From Halomonas halmophila (lineage in GTDB: Bacteria; Pseudomonadota; Gammaproteobacteria; Pseudomonadales; Halomonadaceae), in NCBI RefSeq assembly GCF_006540005.1, contig NZ_BJOC01000035.1, forward strand, positions 1 through 42,961: DNA of 42,961 nucleotides, read 5' to 3'. Shown here piece by piece: positions 16,458 to 26,631 of the stretch; the first letter of the stretch is position 1, and the number at the start of each line of letters is the position of its first letter. Both the position numbers and the translations under genes were made by a program. The notes below the pieces were generated by a model. That model did not search any database. It was not told the DNA's origin and saw only the letters and a list, made by a program, of their open reading frames with translations.

Positions 16458-16933
16458 TTTCTTCCTGCAATATAAATAAAATAAACATCAGGCAAATATC
16501 AGAACTTGACTCAGGCTAGCCCACTCATATCGCCCTGAAACCAGAGAACTTATAACACCGCTTTCCGTCAGCTCAGATTTCCGATTTACTTTGGCCTTTG
16601 GGTCCACGCTTAGCAAGCTTGTCACGGAACACCTTCACATTCACAACAGAGGCACTGAAAGAGGTTCAGATACTGACACCAGGTTTTCCAGTGAAGTCAT
16701 GAGCCGAGCCAACCTAACAATGCAACACTCCGGGCAGGGTTGAGTTAGGCTGACTCGCTGAGCTTTTACATAGATGTGCGGCGGCACGACAGTAAACTGG
16801 TATTGATCTTTTGTCTAACGAGTCGCTTCAAAAACATGGTTTAAGGTCAGGATTTTGGCTCTGAACAAGCCACCCTCATAAAAAAACTAGTCTAAAGAGG
16901 GAATTCCATACCCAACGAGAAGACTCTCGATAT
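16458..16933. other. Non-coding gap within the polysaccharide locus
   Basis: No credible gene is seen. An imperfect inverted repeat at about 16698-16756 (GAGCCGAGCCAACCTAAC against GTTGAGTTAGGCTGACTC) encloses TGCAACACT, which is reminiscent of the IS30 ends found further right but too degenerate to call. The region may hold a promoter for the five to seven genes downstream on the minus strand; I could not place one with confidence. Confidence 0.5.
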
Positions 16934-19900
16934 TTAACATTGCTTCAGGTACTCACCTTTTAGCTGCGCAGTTTGCTTTGATGAAGTCATCAGGTCTTCT
17001 GTCAGGGTTTCTTTTTTATATTTTTCATGATTCTGATCTAGTTTATTCAGCATACTTTCCATCTGCTCTGAATTAGGAGTAATGACATGTCCTGTTTCGC
17101 CTTCTATAACATCTTCTCCTATTCCGCCAAGGTTGCTGGCCACCACCCAGCACCCGCAAGCTGCTGCTTCTCGCGTAACCAAACCGAAGCTTTCCGGCCA
17201 GGTCGAAGGCGCAAACAGTACATCCATTCGCCGGTAAATTTCGACTACTCTGTCCTGTGCCATACGCCCGATAAATGTGACCGGCACTTCTCCCCAGTAA
17301 GACTGATGGACATAACTCTCGTCCTTGCTGTGATCTACAATGAGGAACTCGAGATGCTGTGGCTGTGTTTCTAACACGGCATCCTTGAGCAGGTAATACC
17401 CCTTGTGGTTTGTCATGTTGCCAACATGGCCGCATATCAACCGCTCAATATGACTTGTATCTTTCGGAGCCCATGCCATATCGTCGGAAATACCGTTGGG
17501 GATCACCTTTATGTTTGATACACCATTACGGCGATATATGTTTGCGAACGTCTCGGAGACAGTCAGAACCTGTGCAGCACCAGCCAGAAGTTCTTTGAGG
17601 TCGCGACGACGCTGAATCGAGCTTCCCAGACTTATGCCTTTGGGCATCTCAATGGACGCATAAGGATCGGGGTGCCCTTCCGGATAGACTTTGCCATTCT
17701 CATCTACCAGAAACTGGAAATCGGATATCCACCAGGCGTCATGAGCCGTGATCATGTAAGGAACACCAGTATCCTTGGCTGCCTGCACAATGGAAGCGGT
17801 CAGACGTTGCACGCTATGGAAGTGAACAACATCAGGATTTTCCAATTCCAGAAACTCCTGGAATAGCGTGTACATCTCGTCGTCGTTGGGATACCAATCC
17901 ATGTGCTCACGCCACAGGGTGGAAGCGCGGTATACCCGCTTGCCCTGCCATTCATAAGCCGTCATTTCATGAGGCGGCCCATGCTCAGCATCCGCAGTGA
18001 ACACGCAAACATCCAGTTCCTCGCTGTAATTCTGGCAGAGTGCCGAGAAGTTATCGGCAACCACGCGCGTCGCTCCCCCAATGGATTGCGGTGGGAAGAA
18101 CACATTGACTAACGCCACTTTGGGTTTGTTGGTCTCGCCCTTACTTGCCTCTCGATCCAGCTGCTCCACCAACTGGCGACCAAGCTCGCCAACACTGTAC
18201 TCGCCTCGAATGCGTTCCATAGCGGTACGGCCTACGCGATGTCGCGCTTCGGCACTGTCGGTCAATTGCTTGAGCGCCTGGTACCACTCCTCCACGCTGG
18301 TGGCGAGAAAGGCATCCTCGCCATCGTGTATGACATCCCGATAGTTGGCCGTGCTGCTGACGATCGACGGTATGCCAAAGCAGGCAGCTTCAAACCACTT
18401 GAGCTCGCTCTTGCAGGAATTGATGGCATCGTCATGCAAAACAGCGATGTTGATGTCGGCCTGCTCCAGTAGCGACCAGTAACCCTGCACATGCTTCACC
18501 GCAGGAAGCTGTGAGAGCTGCTCGGCAAAACGCTCGCGAAAGGCGACTGGCAGCTTGAGGTACCCGACCACCACCAGCCGCGCTTCCGGTACTTCTTCCA
18601 GGATGCGCTCTATGGCTGGCAAGGCTTGCTCGATGAAGTCGCTATTATGGGCTTGGGTGCCACTACCGTAAAAAATATCGATGGTGGTCTTGGCAGACTT
18701 GTCGATCTCACGAAACAGGTTGAGCTTATCCAAGCCATTACGATGCAACAGGCAGCGCTTGTCCTGAACAAGCGAGGCCATGTAGTCGCGCAGTGGCTCC
18801 GAAGAGGCCAGACCCAACCGGCACAGACGCGCAGCACTGTTGAACATCGCCATGCCCTGGGTCAGTCGGCGGTAGGTCTGTGGCGAAACGTAACCACCAT
18901 AACTCTCGAGGGCCGGTGGATATACGGGGTCCAGAATCAGGTCGTCGATTTCATATAAGCTCAACTTGCCGGTCACGTTGACTTGTGCCATGGCCCGAAC
19001 CACATCCGGAACGGCGGGAACACGGTAGAAGATCACCAGATCATGGAGAACCACCTGGTTGTGATACTCCTCCAGCTCTGTCCAGTCGATGACCTCAACC
19101 TGCCTGTCCTGCGCTTCAAGCTGTTCGACTTTCTGGTCAATGCGATAGCGCACACATTGGGGGACATGAAAATCGCCGACGATCAGCACCTTTCGTGCAT
19201 TGATACTTCCCAGGGTAGGTAAGTCAGGCAGGTCATCATCCATGGCAGAGTATCTAGTCTCGCCACCCTCGCGACCCGGCGTATAACGTGCCCAATAAGC
19301 ATAATAAAGCGCTTTTGTATTGGTCCAGGAGGACTCTACTAGCTGCTGCCGGTCACCACGATCAACCCAACGCAGCAGGCTATCCTGCTGATTTCCCCAA
19401 TGCTCTTTCACCCATTCATCAAATTGGATATGCAAGAGATGCGGGTTATCGACAACAGCAATGCCGTGTATGTAGGTATCAATGACTGACTGATAGCGGC
19501 CCATGCTGGCCAAGCAACGCATTCTGTTAGCATGCACGTAGGCCAGATTCTCAGCAACCTCCAGCCCAGCATCATAAAAGCCCAGTGCCAACTGAGGACG
19601 TTCCTGATCCAGGTAGGTATTACCCATCACTTCGTATAGGCGCGCGCTTTGCTTGAACACCAGGCCGGTAGCAGCCAGCGCCCGCGCACAGTCATACTCC
19701 TGCGCAAGCAAGCGCTGAACGGCCAGCGCCAGATATAACCCAACATCATTTTCGCGTGCGGTAAAAAAGCTGGCAGCATAAGTAGGCTCTCCCAGCAGCA
19801 CGGCCGTCAGGTCCTTGAAGGTGATATCGAGCCCATTGTTCAGGTTGTGTTGATATACATCTTCCAGCGTTATGTTGGTGCCGAAATCGACCTCTCCATT

Positions 19901-20668
19901 CAGCTTCAGACGCGAGAACTGTTGCAAGGACGCAGGCCTCTTTTCGCTTCGCCCGAAAGCCTGATAATGCTCGAGCGCCGCTTGATAATCGTACTCTTCA
20001 AGGTCATCGTGATAGGCAATGTAGAAATCCGGATCGAAACCGTATTCCTTAAGATAGGCTTCAGCAGTCCAGACAGCTGATTTAATCTCAACGGGGTCAA
20101 CGGATTCCAGTTCCTCACGACGGCCAAAACGCGCCTCTGCAAAGCCGTGCTTCAACCAGTGAGCCACGAGCGCTTGGTCACTTTTAGAAGCCAAATCCGA
20201 ATAATGTTGACGGTAAAAACTGGTGTCCAGCCGATCAAGGCGGGCCTCGATGGCTTCATGATCCAACTTCTGGTCAACGCTAGAGTCCTCGCTCTCTACA
20301 ACCTCGCGAGCATGCTCCAGCAAGTGCTGGCTTGATCCCAGGCGCCCTTCTTCATGGCCCCGCGTTAGCCAGTGTTCAACCAACTGCTCATCGGTCAGGT
20401 TAGCAAGATCGGCATACTGCTTCCGGTAATACTGGATATCTAGCAGAGCTCTGACATACTGCCCTTCTCGCTCTTCCCATTGCTGTTCGGCTTGCGCATT
20501 GGGAAAGCGTCCTTCTGCGTGACCATGCTGTTGCCAGTGACGTTTCAACTGGTCGTCGGTCAAGTTGGCCAAATCACTATAGCGCTGGCGATAATATCCT
20601 GAGTCAATATCAGACATGGCGGCACCACGCTCTGTGTCTGTTTTGGGCTGCGACGGCTTTTTCCACAT
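16934..20668 (-). CDS. Giant double GT4 glycosyltransferase with N-terminal repeats
   Basis: A 1244-residue cytoplasmic protein. Four copies of a roughly 32-residue motif lie near residues 25-55, 80-110, 151-182 and 214-245. Each runs (Y/F)-Y-(R/I)-x-x-Y-x-DL followed by HW/HY...G-x-(A/E)E-x-R, the same class of repeat seen in the RgpF-HAD protein. A TPR-like helical region follows (about 290-440). The first GT-B domain (about 485-870) includes VLIVGDFHVPQCVRYR, IDIFYGSGTQAHNSDF and ELKWFEAACFGIPSIVS. The second GT4 domain (about 885-1235) has VNVFFPPQSIGGATRVV, VHFHSVQRL and PSTWPESFGLVTREAAACG. Such proteins extend polysaccharide backbones, and two catalytic domains suggest two linkages. 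It lies 30 bases downstream of rfbC in the same direction, so it likely uses dTDP-rhamnose. Confidence 0.85.
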   Translation of the reverse strand: MWKKPSQPKTDTERGAAMSDIDSGYYRQRYSDLANLTDDQLKRHWQQHGHAEGRFPNAQAEQQWEEREGQYVRALLDIQYYRKQYADLANLTDEQLVEHWLTRGHEEGRLGSSQHLLEHAREVVESEDSSVDQKLDHEAIEARLDRLDTSFYRQHYSDLASKSDQALVAHWLKHGFAEARFGRREELESVDPVEIKSAVWTAEAYLKEYGFDPDFYIAYHDDLEEYDYQAALEHYQAFGRSEKRPASLQQFSRLKLNGEVDFGTNITLEDVYQHNLNNGLDITFKDLTAVLLGEPTYAASFFTARENDVGLYLALAVQRLLAQEYDCARALAATGLVFKQSARLYEVMGNTYLDQERPQLALGFYDAGLEVAENLAYVHANRMRCLASMGRYQSVIDTYIHGIAVVDNPHLLHIQFDEWVKEHWGNQQDSLLRWVDRGDRQQLVESSWTNTKALYYAYWARYTPGREGGETRYSAMDDDLPDLPTLGSINARKVLIVGDFHVPQCVRYRIDQKVEQLEAQDRQVEVIDWTELEEYHNQVVLHDLVIFYRVPAVPDVVRAMAQVNVTGKLSLYEIDDLILDPVYPPALESYGGYVSPQTYRRLTQGMAMFNSAARLCRLGLASSEPLRDYMASLVQDKRCLLHRNGLDKLNLFREIDKSAKTTIDIFYGSGTQAHNSDFIEQALPAIERILEEVPEARLVVVGYLKLPVAFRERFAEQLSQLPAVKHVQGYWSLLEQADINIAVLHDDAINSCKSELKWFEAACFGIPSIVSSTANYRDVIHDGEDAFLATSVEEWYQALKQLTDSAEARHRVGRTAMERIRGEYSVGELGRQLVEQLDREASKGETNKPKVALVNVFFPPQSIGGATRVVADNFSALCQNYSEELDVCVFTADAEHGPPHEMTAYEWQGKRVYRASTLWREHMDWYPNDDEMYTLFQEFLELENPDVVHFHSVQRLTASIVQAAKDTGVPYMITAHDAWWISDFQFLVDENGKVYPEGHPDPYASIEMPKGISLGSSIQRRRDLKELLAGAAQVLTVSETFANIYRRNGVSNIKVIPNGISDDMAWAPKDTSHIERLICGHVGNMTNHKGYYLLKDAVLETQPQHLEFLIVDHSKDESYVHQSYWGEVPVTFIGRMAQDRVVEIYRRMDVLFAPSTWPESFGLVTREAAACGCWVVASNLGGIGEDVIEGETGHVITPNSEQMESMLNKLDQNHEKYKKETLTEDLMTSSKQTAQLKGEYLKQC

Positions 20669-20698
20669 ATCAGGCTCTCGTCAGGTTCCAGGGCGCGC

Positions 20699-21241
20699 TC
20701 AACGGAAGCGAGGGGCATCGGCGAATGACAGGCCTTGTGCATCCTTTTCGGAGACATTTGGAGCACCCGACAGAGGCCAGTCGATCGACAGACCGGAATC
20801 ATCCCAGCGAATCGAGACTTCGTCCCCCGGGGCATAATAATCCGTACACTTGTACAGAAACTCGGCTTCCTCACTGGTGACATAGAACCCATGCGCGAAG
20901 CCCGGCGGCACCCAGAGCATCCGCTTGTTCTGTTCACTCAGCATCGCCCCTACCCACTGACCAAAGGTTGGGCTGCTCTGCCGCATATCCACTGCCACAT
21001 CAAAGACCTCACCCCGGGTCACACGAACCAGTTTCCCCTGCGGGTGTTCATACTGATAATGAAGGCCACGCAAAATACCGTGCTTTGATTTGCTGTGGTT
21101 GTCTTGCACGAAGGTGTAGTTCCCACAGTGCTGCTCGAACTCGCTCTGGCGAAAGCTCTCCATGAAGAAGCCGCGCTCATCGCCGAAGACCCTGGGCGTG
21201 AGCAGTACCACCTCGGGAATATCCAACCGAGTGTAATCCAT
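20699..21241 (-). CDS. rfbC: dTDP-4-dehydrorhamnose 3,5-epimerase
   Basis: RmlC/RfbC, third step of dTDP-L-rhamnose synthesis: epimerises dTDP-4-keto-6-deoxyglucose at C3 and C5. It is 180 residues, the normal family size. Seen: FGDERGFFMESFRQSEF near the start, then HSKSKHGILRGLHYQ with the catalytic His region, GEVFDVAVDMRQSSPTFG, and WVPPGFAHGFYVTSE with the substrate-pocket motif of this cupin. The start has an AAGGATG-type ribosome-binding site. It follows rfbA after 82 bases and completes the rfbB-D-A-C order, which is common in O-antigen and capsule loci. Confidence 0.96.
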   Translation of the reverse strand: MDYTRLDIPEVVLLTPRVFGDERGFFMESFRQSEFEQHCGNYTFVQDNHSKSKHGILRGLHYQYEHPQGKLVRVTRGEVFDVAVDMRQSSPTFGQWVGAMLSEQNKRMLWVPPGFAHGFYVTSEEAEFLYKCTDYYAPGDEVSIRWDDSGLSIDWPLSGAPNVSEKDAQGLSFADAPRFR

Positions 21242-21323
21242 CGTCTATCATCCTTATCAGCCGCAGGGGTGGCCATGGCCACCCCTGCGATCAACATTGG
21301 TCAGCTATCGTAGGCCCGGTTCA

Positions 21324-22196
21324 CTACACCGACAGTACATGCAGCAGGTACTGGCCATATCCTGTTTTCTTCAGGTCCTGACCTCGCTGCTGCATAGCGT
21401 CGTGGCTGATCCAGCCCTGGTGCCAAGCAATTTCTTCCAAGCAGGCAATCTTGAGGCCCTGACGATGTTCGATGGTCTGCACGTACTGGCTGGCCTCCAG
21501 CAAGCTGTCGTGGGTACCGGTATCCAGCCAGGCAAAGCCGCGTCCCAGGCGCTCCACGACCAAGTCCCCGCGCTCCAGGTAGGCGTTGTTGACGCTGGTG
21601 ATTTCCAGCTCACCACGGTCCGAAGGTTCGACCTGCTTGGCGATCTCCACCACATCATTGTCGTAGAAATAGAGGCCCGTCACTGCATAGGGGGACTTAG
21701 GTGTGACAGGCTTTTCCTCGATCGAAATGGCCTTGCCGTTGTCGTTGAACTCGACAACACCGAAGCGCTCCGGGTCCTTGACCAGATAACCGAAGACAGT
21801 AGCGCCTCTCTCCTGATTGGCAGCACGCAGAAGCTGTTCGGAAAAGTGCTGGCCATGGAAGATGTTATCGCCAAGTACCAGGCATACCGGGTCATTGCCG
21901 ATAAAGTCTTCACCGATCACGAACGCCTGGGCCAAACCGTCCGGCGTGGGTTGCTCGGCATACTCGAAGTGCACCCCGAACTGCTCGCCGGAGCCCAGCA
22001 GGTTTTCGTACTGGGGCAGGTCTTCCGGGGTGGAGATAATCAGAATCTCGCGAATACCGGCCAGCATGAGCACCGAGACCGGGTAATAGATCATCGGCTT
22101 GTCGTAAACCGGCAGCAACTGCTTGGAAACACCATGGGTAATCGGGTGCAGGCGGGTACCGGCCCCCCCCGCCAGAATAATGCCCTTGCGCGCCAT
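21324..22196 (-). CDS. rfbA: Glucose-1-phosphate thymidylyltransferase
   Basis: RmlA/RfbA, first step of dTDP-rhamnose synthesis: makes dTDP-glucose from glucose-1-phosphate and dTTP. It is 290 residues, full length. The signature GGAGTRLHP lies at residues 9-17, followed by [15 protein letters not shown], the LGDNIFHG metal-binding stretch, and [20 protein letters not shown] in the active site. A strong AAAGGAG ribosome-binding site precedes the ATG. It sits between rfbD and rfbC in the rhamnose operon. Confidence 0.97.
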   Translation of the reverse strand: MARKGIILAGGAGTRLHPITHGVSKQLLPVYDKPMIYYPVSVLMLAGIREILIISTPEDLPQYENLLGSGEQFGVHFEYAEQPTPDGLAQAFVIGEDFIGNDPVCLVLGDNIFHGQHFSEQLLRAANQERGATVFGYLVKDPERFGVVEFNDNGKAISIEEKPVTPKSPYAVTGLYFYDNDVVEIAKQVEPSDRGELEITSVNNAYLERGDLVVERLGRGFAWLDTGTHDSLLEASQYVQTIEHRQGLKIACLEEIAWHQGWISHDAMQQRGQDLKKTGYGQYLLHVLSV

Positions 22197-22273
22197 GCTA
22201 TCTCTCCTTTGCGTGTTCTTTATCAGATCCGCCCGACAGAGCGGCCATCACGCACGTGCCGGGCATTGGCCGG

Positions 22274-23158
22274 TTAGCGGCCAAGATGTTCATCGAGCGT
22301 GAGCGCCAGTTGGGCTTGCCACTCCGGCAGACGCATGGCCAGAGCCCCTTCCAGCTTCTCCAGCGACAAGCGGGAGTTCAGCGGCCGAGCTGCGGGCGTA
22401 GGATACTCATTCGTATGAATGCCGGCTACCTGCTCAGGGTCGATGGACAGGGATTCGCCGCTTTCCCGAGCCAGTCGGAAGATTTCACTGGCAAAGCCAT
22501 GCCAGCTAGTCTCGCCGCGCGGCGCCAGGTGGTACAGACCGCTACCAACAAGCCCCTGTTGCATGCCATGCAGGGCCAGTAACGTGATATCTGCAATCAA
22601 GCGTGCCGGGGTTGGCGCGCCAACCTGGTCATTGACAATCTGCAAGGCACTGCGTTCCCGCGCCAGGCGCAGCATGGTCTTCATGAAGTTGTGACCACGT
22701 GCGCTGTACACCCAGCTGGTGCGAAAAATCAGATGCCGGCAACCACTGGTCTCCACAGCTTGATCCCCGGCCAGCTTTGTCTCTCCATACACCGAGCAAG
22801 GACCAGTGCCGCTCTCTTCTGTCCAGGCCATCTCGCCTTTGCCTGGATAGACATAATCCGAAGAATAGTGAACCAGCGGAATGCCCCGCGAGGCAGCGTA
22901 AGTCGCTAGCTGCTCGGGCAGCTCGGCATTCAGTCGACGCGCCAGCTCCGGCTCGGACTCGGCCTTGTCCACAGCTGTGTAAGCTGCGGCGTTGACAATC
23001 ATTCCGGGCTCAAGCGCATTCAGATAATCCGTCAGTGACTGCACATCGGAGAGATCCAGCTCGGCTCGGGTCGGTGCCACGATCTCGCCCAGAGTAGATA
23101 ACCGGCGCTGGAGCTCGAAGCCGACCTGACCCGAGCCTCCCGTGATCAGAATCTTCAT
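22274..23158 (-). CDS. rfbD: dTDP-4-dehydrorhamnose reductase
   Basis: RmlD/RfbD, last step of dTDP-L-rhamnose synthesis: NAD(P)H-dependent reduction of the 4-keto group. It is an extended SDR of 294 residues. The Rossmann motif GGSGQVGFELQ lies right at the N-terminus, with the catalytic region YSSDYVYPGKG and the Tyr-x-x-x-Lys pair in YGETKLAGD. The ATG at 23158 is chosen because [10 protein letters not shown] is the family start and it forms a TGATG overlap with the stop of rfbB, a classical coupled arrangement. An upstream in-frame start would intrude 78 bases into rfbB. Confidence 0.96.
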   Translation of the reverse strand: MKILITGGSGQVGFELQRRLSTLGEIVAPTRAELDLSDVQSLTDYLNALEPGMIVNAAAYTAVDKAESEPELARRLNAELPEQLATYAASRGIPLVHYSSDYVYPGKGEMAWTEESGTGPCSVYGETKLAGDQAVETSGCRHLIFRTSWVYSARGHNFMKTMLRLARERSALQIVNDQVGAPTPARLIADITLLALHGMQQGLVGSGLYHLAPRGETSWHGFASEIFRLARESGESLSIDPEQVAGIHTNEYPTPAARPLNSRLSLEKLEGALAMRLPEWQAQLALTLDEHLGR

Positions 23159-24237
23159 CACAGCACTCCCAGTCGTTCGCCACGATAGCTGCCGTCCAGC
23201 ACGCGCTGCCACCATTCGCGGTTGGTGAGGTACCAATCCACCGTCTTGGCCATGCCCGTTTCAAAGGTCTCGGCAGGCTTCCAGCCCAGCTCGCGCTCGA
23301 TCTTCGAGGCATCAATGGCGTAACGGATATCATGACCCGGGCGATCGGCCACAAAGGTGATCAAGTCATGGTGTGAGGAGTGAGGTGCGAGATGCGAAGT
23401 ACCAACCTTGTCATCCAGTAAGTCACAGAGCGTGCGTACCACCTCGATGTTGGCCTTCTCGTTATGCCCGCCAATGTTGTAGGTCTCGCCGATTTCGCCC
23501 TCGCTGGCGACCGTGATCAGTGCACGGGCATGGTCCTCGACGTACAACCAATCGCGGATCTGCATGCCATCGCCGTAGACAGGCAGAGGCTTGCCCGCGA
23601 GGCCATTGAGGATCATCAGTGGGATCAGCTTCTCGGGGAAGTGGTAAGGCCCATAGTTATTCGAGCAATTGGTGATCAGCGTGGGCAGGCCGTAGGTGCG
23701 GTACCATGCGCGAACCAGATGATCGGAGCTGGCCTTGCTGGCCGAGTACGGCGAGCTGGGTGCATAAGGAGTGGTCTCGGTGAAGAGGTCATCCGTGCCT
23801 TCCAGGTCGCCATACACCTCATCGGTGGAGATATGATGGAAGCGAAAGCCCGCCGCCTTCTCTGGCTGGCTTTCCAGCAGGCCGAGCCAGTACTTGCGGG
23901 CCACTTCCAGCAGCACCGAAGTACCGACGACGTTGGTCTGAATGAACGCCGCCGGTCCGTCAATGGAACGGTCGACATGGCTCTCCGCCGCCAGGTGCAT
24001 CACCACGTCGGGTTGATGCGTCTCGAACACCTCGGTCATGGCCTCGATATCGCCGATATCCGCCTGCACGAAATGGTAGCGCTCATCCGACTCGACGGAT
24101 GCCAGGGACTCGAGATTGCCCGCATAGGTCAGCGAGTCGACATTGACTACGTGATGACCAGAATTTTGGATCAACTCACGACTCACGGCCGAACCGATAA
24201 AGCCGGCACCGCCAGTTAAAAGAATTGATTTAGGCAT
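23158..24237 (-). CDS. rfbB: dTDP-glucose 4,6-dehydratase
   Basis: RmlB/RfbB, second step of dTDP-L-rhamnose synthesis. It is 359 residues from the ATG at 24237; a TTG four codons earlier is less likely. Seen: [15 protein letters not shown] at the N-terminus, [14 protein letters not shown], the [13 protein letters not shown] catalytic stretch, and Tyr-x-x-x-Lys in [12 protein letters not shown]. It also has [14 protein letters not shown] and [14 protein letters not shown]. It is the first gene of the rfbB-D-A-C run, and its upstream side is an A+T-rich gap of about 100 bases, beyond which the sulfotransferase cargo begins. Confidence 0.97.
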   Translation of the reverse strand: MPKSILLTGGAGFIGSAVSRELIQNSGHHVVNVDSLTYAGNLESLASVESDERYHFVQADIGDIEAMTEVFETHQPDVVMHLAAESHVDRSIDGPAAFIQTNVVGTSVLLEVARKYWLGLLESQPEKAAGFRFHHISTDEVYGDLEGTDDLFTETTPYAPSSPYSASKASSDHLVRAWYRTYGLPTLITNCSNNYGPYHFPEKLIPLMILNGLAGKPLPVYGDGMQIRDWLYVEDHARALITVASEGEIGETYNIGGHNEKANIEVVRTLCDLLDDKVGTSHLAPHSSHHDLITFVADRPGHDIRYAIDASKIERELGWKPAETFETGMAKTVDWYLTNREWWQRVLDGSYRGERLGVL

Positions 24238-24339
24238 AAACACTGACAAGCTCTATAAAAATAAAATTAGAGGGAAAGCAAAATACACACAAGCAAAAAG
24301 CCAAGGGATATACAATAAAAGAACGGCCGCACAATTAGA

Positions 24340-25167
24340 TCATAACCAATCATCAGGGATCAAACGACCAAACCGATAATTACAAAAATCATATGTGCTA
24401 GAGAGAGATTCCCTGATTTCTCTGACGAAACCTTCATCCCAGTCAAAATAGGGCATAGCGTCGTTTTTATTCTTTTTTTTGCCAAAATCAGCATTTTTGT
24501 TTGAAATACCTAGAAAGCCACACAAGCGAGCGACTTCCTCATTACAAAACATTGACTCGTAAAATAGGTAGATAATATTTTCTTTTGGCACTGATTTTTC
24601 TAGATTTTTTATAGTGACATCATAACGACTTCTAATTTGAAAAACTGAGGAAGGATTAACTGCTTTTTCTAACAACTGAGATATTGATAGTTTTTGGTTA
24701 AGCTTTTTATCAAACCTAATATGAGAGAGCAAACGCGAGACCGGATCTCTCATGATAAAAATAAACTTTGCATTCGGGCAAAGTCTGGTGATGTAGGCAA
24801 AATCTTCAGAACCAAGATCTGCATAGCTAGGAGAAATTTCTCCATAAGCAGACTGACCACTCAATCGACTTTCAAAAAAATTAAGGTAGTGATAAGGATT
24901 AAACTCCATAGCTAACCTATCTGAAAGATTGCGAAGCTTTTCTACTTGGTTAGGCTGTTTAAAATCACAGCTAGATGAAAACTCACAATAACGGCTCACA
25001 AACCCATTCAAAATATGAGGATACTCTTTCCTTCTTAAATGCGAAGTAAAGAAATTCATTTCTTTTATTGGAGAAGCCAAAACTTCATCATGATTTTTTA
25101 GATAATCATGCAGCCAAGTTGTTCCAGCTTTCATCGCACCAATTCCAATAAAATGGACTTGATTCAT
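24340..25167 (-). CDS. Sulfotransferase (AMKAGTTWL type)
   Basis: A 275-residue predicted PAPS-dependent sulfotransferase of the classical bacterial type. The phosphosulfate loop is GIGAMKAGTTWLHDYL (residues 8-23), and the 3'-phosphate motif is FIFIMRDPVSRLLSH with R140 and S144/S148. KEMNFFTSH and YGEISPSY are family-typical connecting motifs. A GGAG site lies just before the ATG. The gene is markedly A+T-rich and is bounded on its upstream side by a miniature IS30 remnant (25423-25493), suggesting it entered as separate cargo. Substrate unknown, presumably a sugar hydroxyl in the locus polysaccharide. Its closest partner in the window is 26760-27614. Confidence 0.87.
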   Translation of the reverse strand: MNQVHFIGIGAMKAGTTWLHDYLKNHDEVLASPIKEMNFFTSHLRRKEYPHILNGFVSRYCEFSSSCDFKQPNQVEKLRNLSDRLAMEFNPYHYLNFFESRLSGQSAYGEISPSYADLGSEDFAYITRLCPNAKFIFIMRDPVSRLLSHIRFDKKLNQKLSISQLLEKAVNPSSVFQIRSRYDVTIKNLEKSVPKENIIYLFYESMFCNEEVARLCGFLGISNKNADFGKKKNKNDAMPYFDWDEGFVREIRESLSSTYDFCNYRFGRLIPDDWL

Positions 25168-25555
25168 GTTTTCTCCTTTTTACTGCCTCAAACTCTTTAT
25201 CGTTAAAACCTGGAATAAAGATATTAAGCCATGACAATTATTAAATAACCGAAAAACATATACGATTGTAAAGCTAGGGAAACACTACATAAATTCCGCC
25301 GGAGCTTCCTCGTAGCCACCGGTAGGGTAGAAGCTGTCTACAACCCGCTGACAACGCCACCCGCCGCGAGCGGTTCCGGCCCCGATGGATGCCGAAGTGC
25401 CATGACAACGCCTCAAAGACGCGGCGGATGCAGGCTCTGAGTGCAACACCTTACCTGATGGGTCACGTGTTGCACTTGGTCATTAAGACCGACAGACAGA
25501 TCTAAGCTGTAAAATATCAAAAGGTTTTATTATTCAATTTAAAAATCACTTTTAA
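25168..25555. other. Non-coding gap carrying an IS remnant
   Basis: No gene is visible. The left part (to about 25290) is A+T-rich like the neighbouring sulfotransferase. The middle (about 25300-25420) is abruptly GC-rich and unexplained. The right part holds the mini IS30 remnant described separately. The base-composition switch suggests a rearrangement junction. Confidence 0.6.
25423..25493. mobile_element. Miniature IS30-family remnant (both ends, no transposase)
   Basis: The left end GGCGGATGCAGGCTCTGAGT followed by GCAACAC is the same as the left end of the larger IS30 copy at 27674. The right end GTGTTGCACTTGGTCATT then AAGACCG matches that copy's right end at 28919-28945. The two are joined by only about 16 bases, leaving a palindrome GTGCAACAC...GTGTTGCAC. 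It is therefore an internally deleted element of about 71 bp. Confidence 0.75.
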
Positions 25556-26491
25556 TCACAGCTTGCCAGGGGGAAGTAAATAGTGAGATTTGTCCGAACG
25601 CTTCTGAAAAAAGCCACGCCCCTTTTCACCTAGTGGTGCATAGTGGCCGATCAAACCCGGACGAGTAGAAGAAGGGTCTTCGGGAGGCATCCCTCTGTGC
25701 ATCAAGCGACCATACCATATCAACACATCCCCCTTGCTTGCTAAGAACTGCTTGACTTCACAATTATCTCTTTCGATTTTACTAAAAACAGCATCATCAA
25801 CAAATGATTCAGCTAATCTACCCCAACGTGGCGCATTGTTAACTGACTCCCTATGTGCCTTTGGCCAGTGGTAATCTTCTTTCAAGTATTTATTTATTTT
25901 TTTATTGGATAAGGCTTGCCATTGGTTACTTTTAGGGACAAACTCAAATGGACCGCACTCTTTTGTGACATCCCCTAAAGCAACCCATGTCGCGCACCTA
26001 GGCATAGCTTCATCATGGTCGAGATATGAATCTTGATGCCAACCTCTTTGCGTAGATTTAAAACCAGTGAGTGCGAAAATCAACCCCATCTCCATAGAAT
26101 GAAGAGTTTGAATAACATTTACCAGAGGTTGATAACACAAAATATCTTGTATTTCTCTATATTCAACATGAGGGGTCTTAGCCTGAGATACTTGATCTCG
26201 ACCCAGCTGCAACTCATTCCTGAGTTCAAGATATCTATCTATTAATTCATGAGGAATAAAATCCCTAAGAATCAAATAGCCATTATCTCTATAAAATAGC
26301 TGGTTGTCATCTAGCTGCTCTCGCATGAGCTCATCCAAGCGCTCATGTGCAAAACGACGCATAATGTAAATGTTTTGATGAGGTGGTTGCGAAATACTAG
26401 CATAGTCGACTTTATCAAGCTGATCTTTGGGAATCGTAAAATAATCCCCTGAGCGAATTTTCTCAAAATTGTGAGCGTGAACTCTTTTCAT
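25556..26491 (-). CDS. Phytanoyl-CoA dioxygenase-like oxygenase (second copy type)
   Basis: A 311-residue predicted Fe(II)/2-oxoglutarate oxygenase of the PhyH family. Iron ligands: H152 and D154 in RGWHQDSYLDHDE, and H265 in GRLMHRGMPPEDPSS; R277 in STRPGLIGHY should hold 2-oxoglutarate. CGPFEFVPKSNQW is the usual following loop. The ATG at 26491 has GGAGGAG nine bases upstream; a TTG three codons earlier abuts that site and is unlikely. It is only distantly similar to the gene at 3371-4390. It is flanked on both sides by IS30 remnants and sits between two sulfotransferase genes, suggesting a transferred modification cassette. Hydroxylation of a sugar or acyl group is possible; the substrate is not deducible. 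Confidence 0.82.
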   Translation of the reverse strand: MKRVHAHNFEKIRSGDYFTIPKDQLDKVDYASISQPPHQNIYIMRRFAHERLDELMREQLDDNQLFYRDNGYLILRDFIPHELIDRYLELRNELQLGRDQVSQAKTPHVEYREIQDILCYQPLVNVIQTLHSMEMGLIFALTGFKSTQRGWHQDSYLDHDEAMPRCATWVALGDVTKECGPFEFVPKSNQWQALSNKKINKYLKEDYHWPKAHRESVNNAPRWGRLAESFVDDAVFSKIERDNCEVKQFLASKGDVLIWYGRLMHRGMPPEDPSSTRPGLIGHYAPLGEKGRGFFQKRSDKSHYLLPPGKL

Positions 26492-26631
26492 AAACCTCAA
26501 CTCCTCCAGGCAGGATGGAAAATACCTTAGCGGAACATGTCGTTAATTTAAACTTCCAAAAAAAGATTGCAATCGCATGCCAATCTTTAGGCATATCAAT
26601 TTTAACCGTGGAGTTTATTTTTTAAGCAGCA

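Noticed and set aside
16698..16756. Another IS30 remnant or a terminator in the 16.5-16.9 kb gap
   Set aside because: The palindrome is imperfect, lacks a T-run on either side, and shares only a TGCAACAC-like motif with the IS30 ends.
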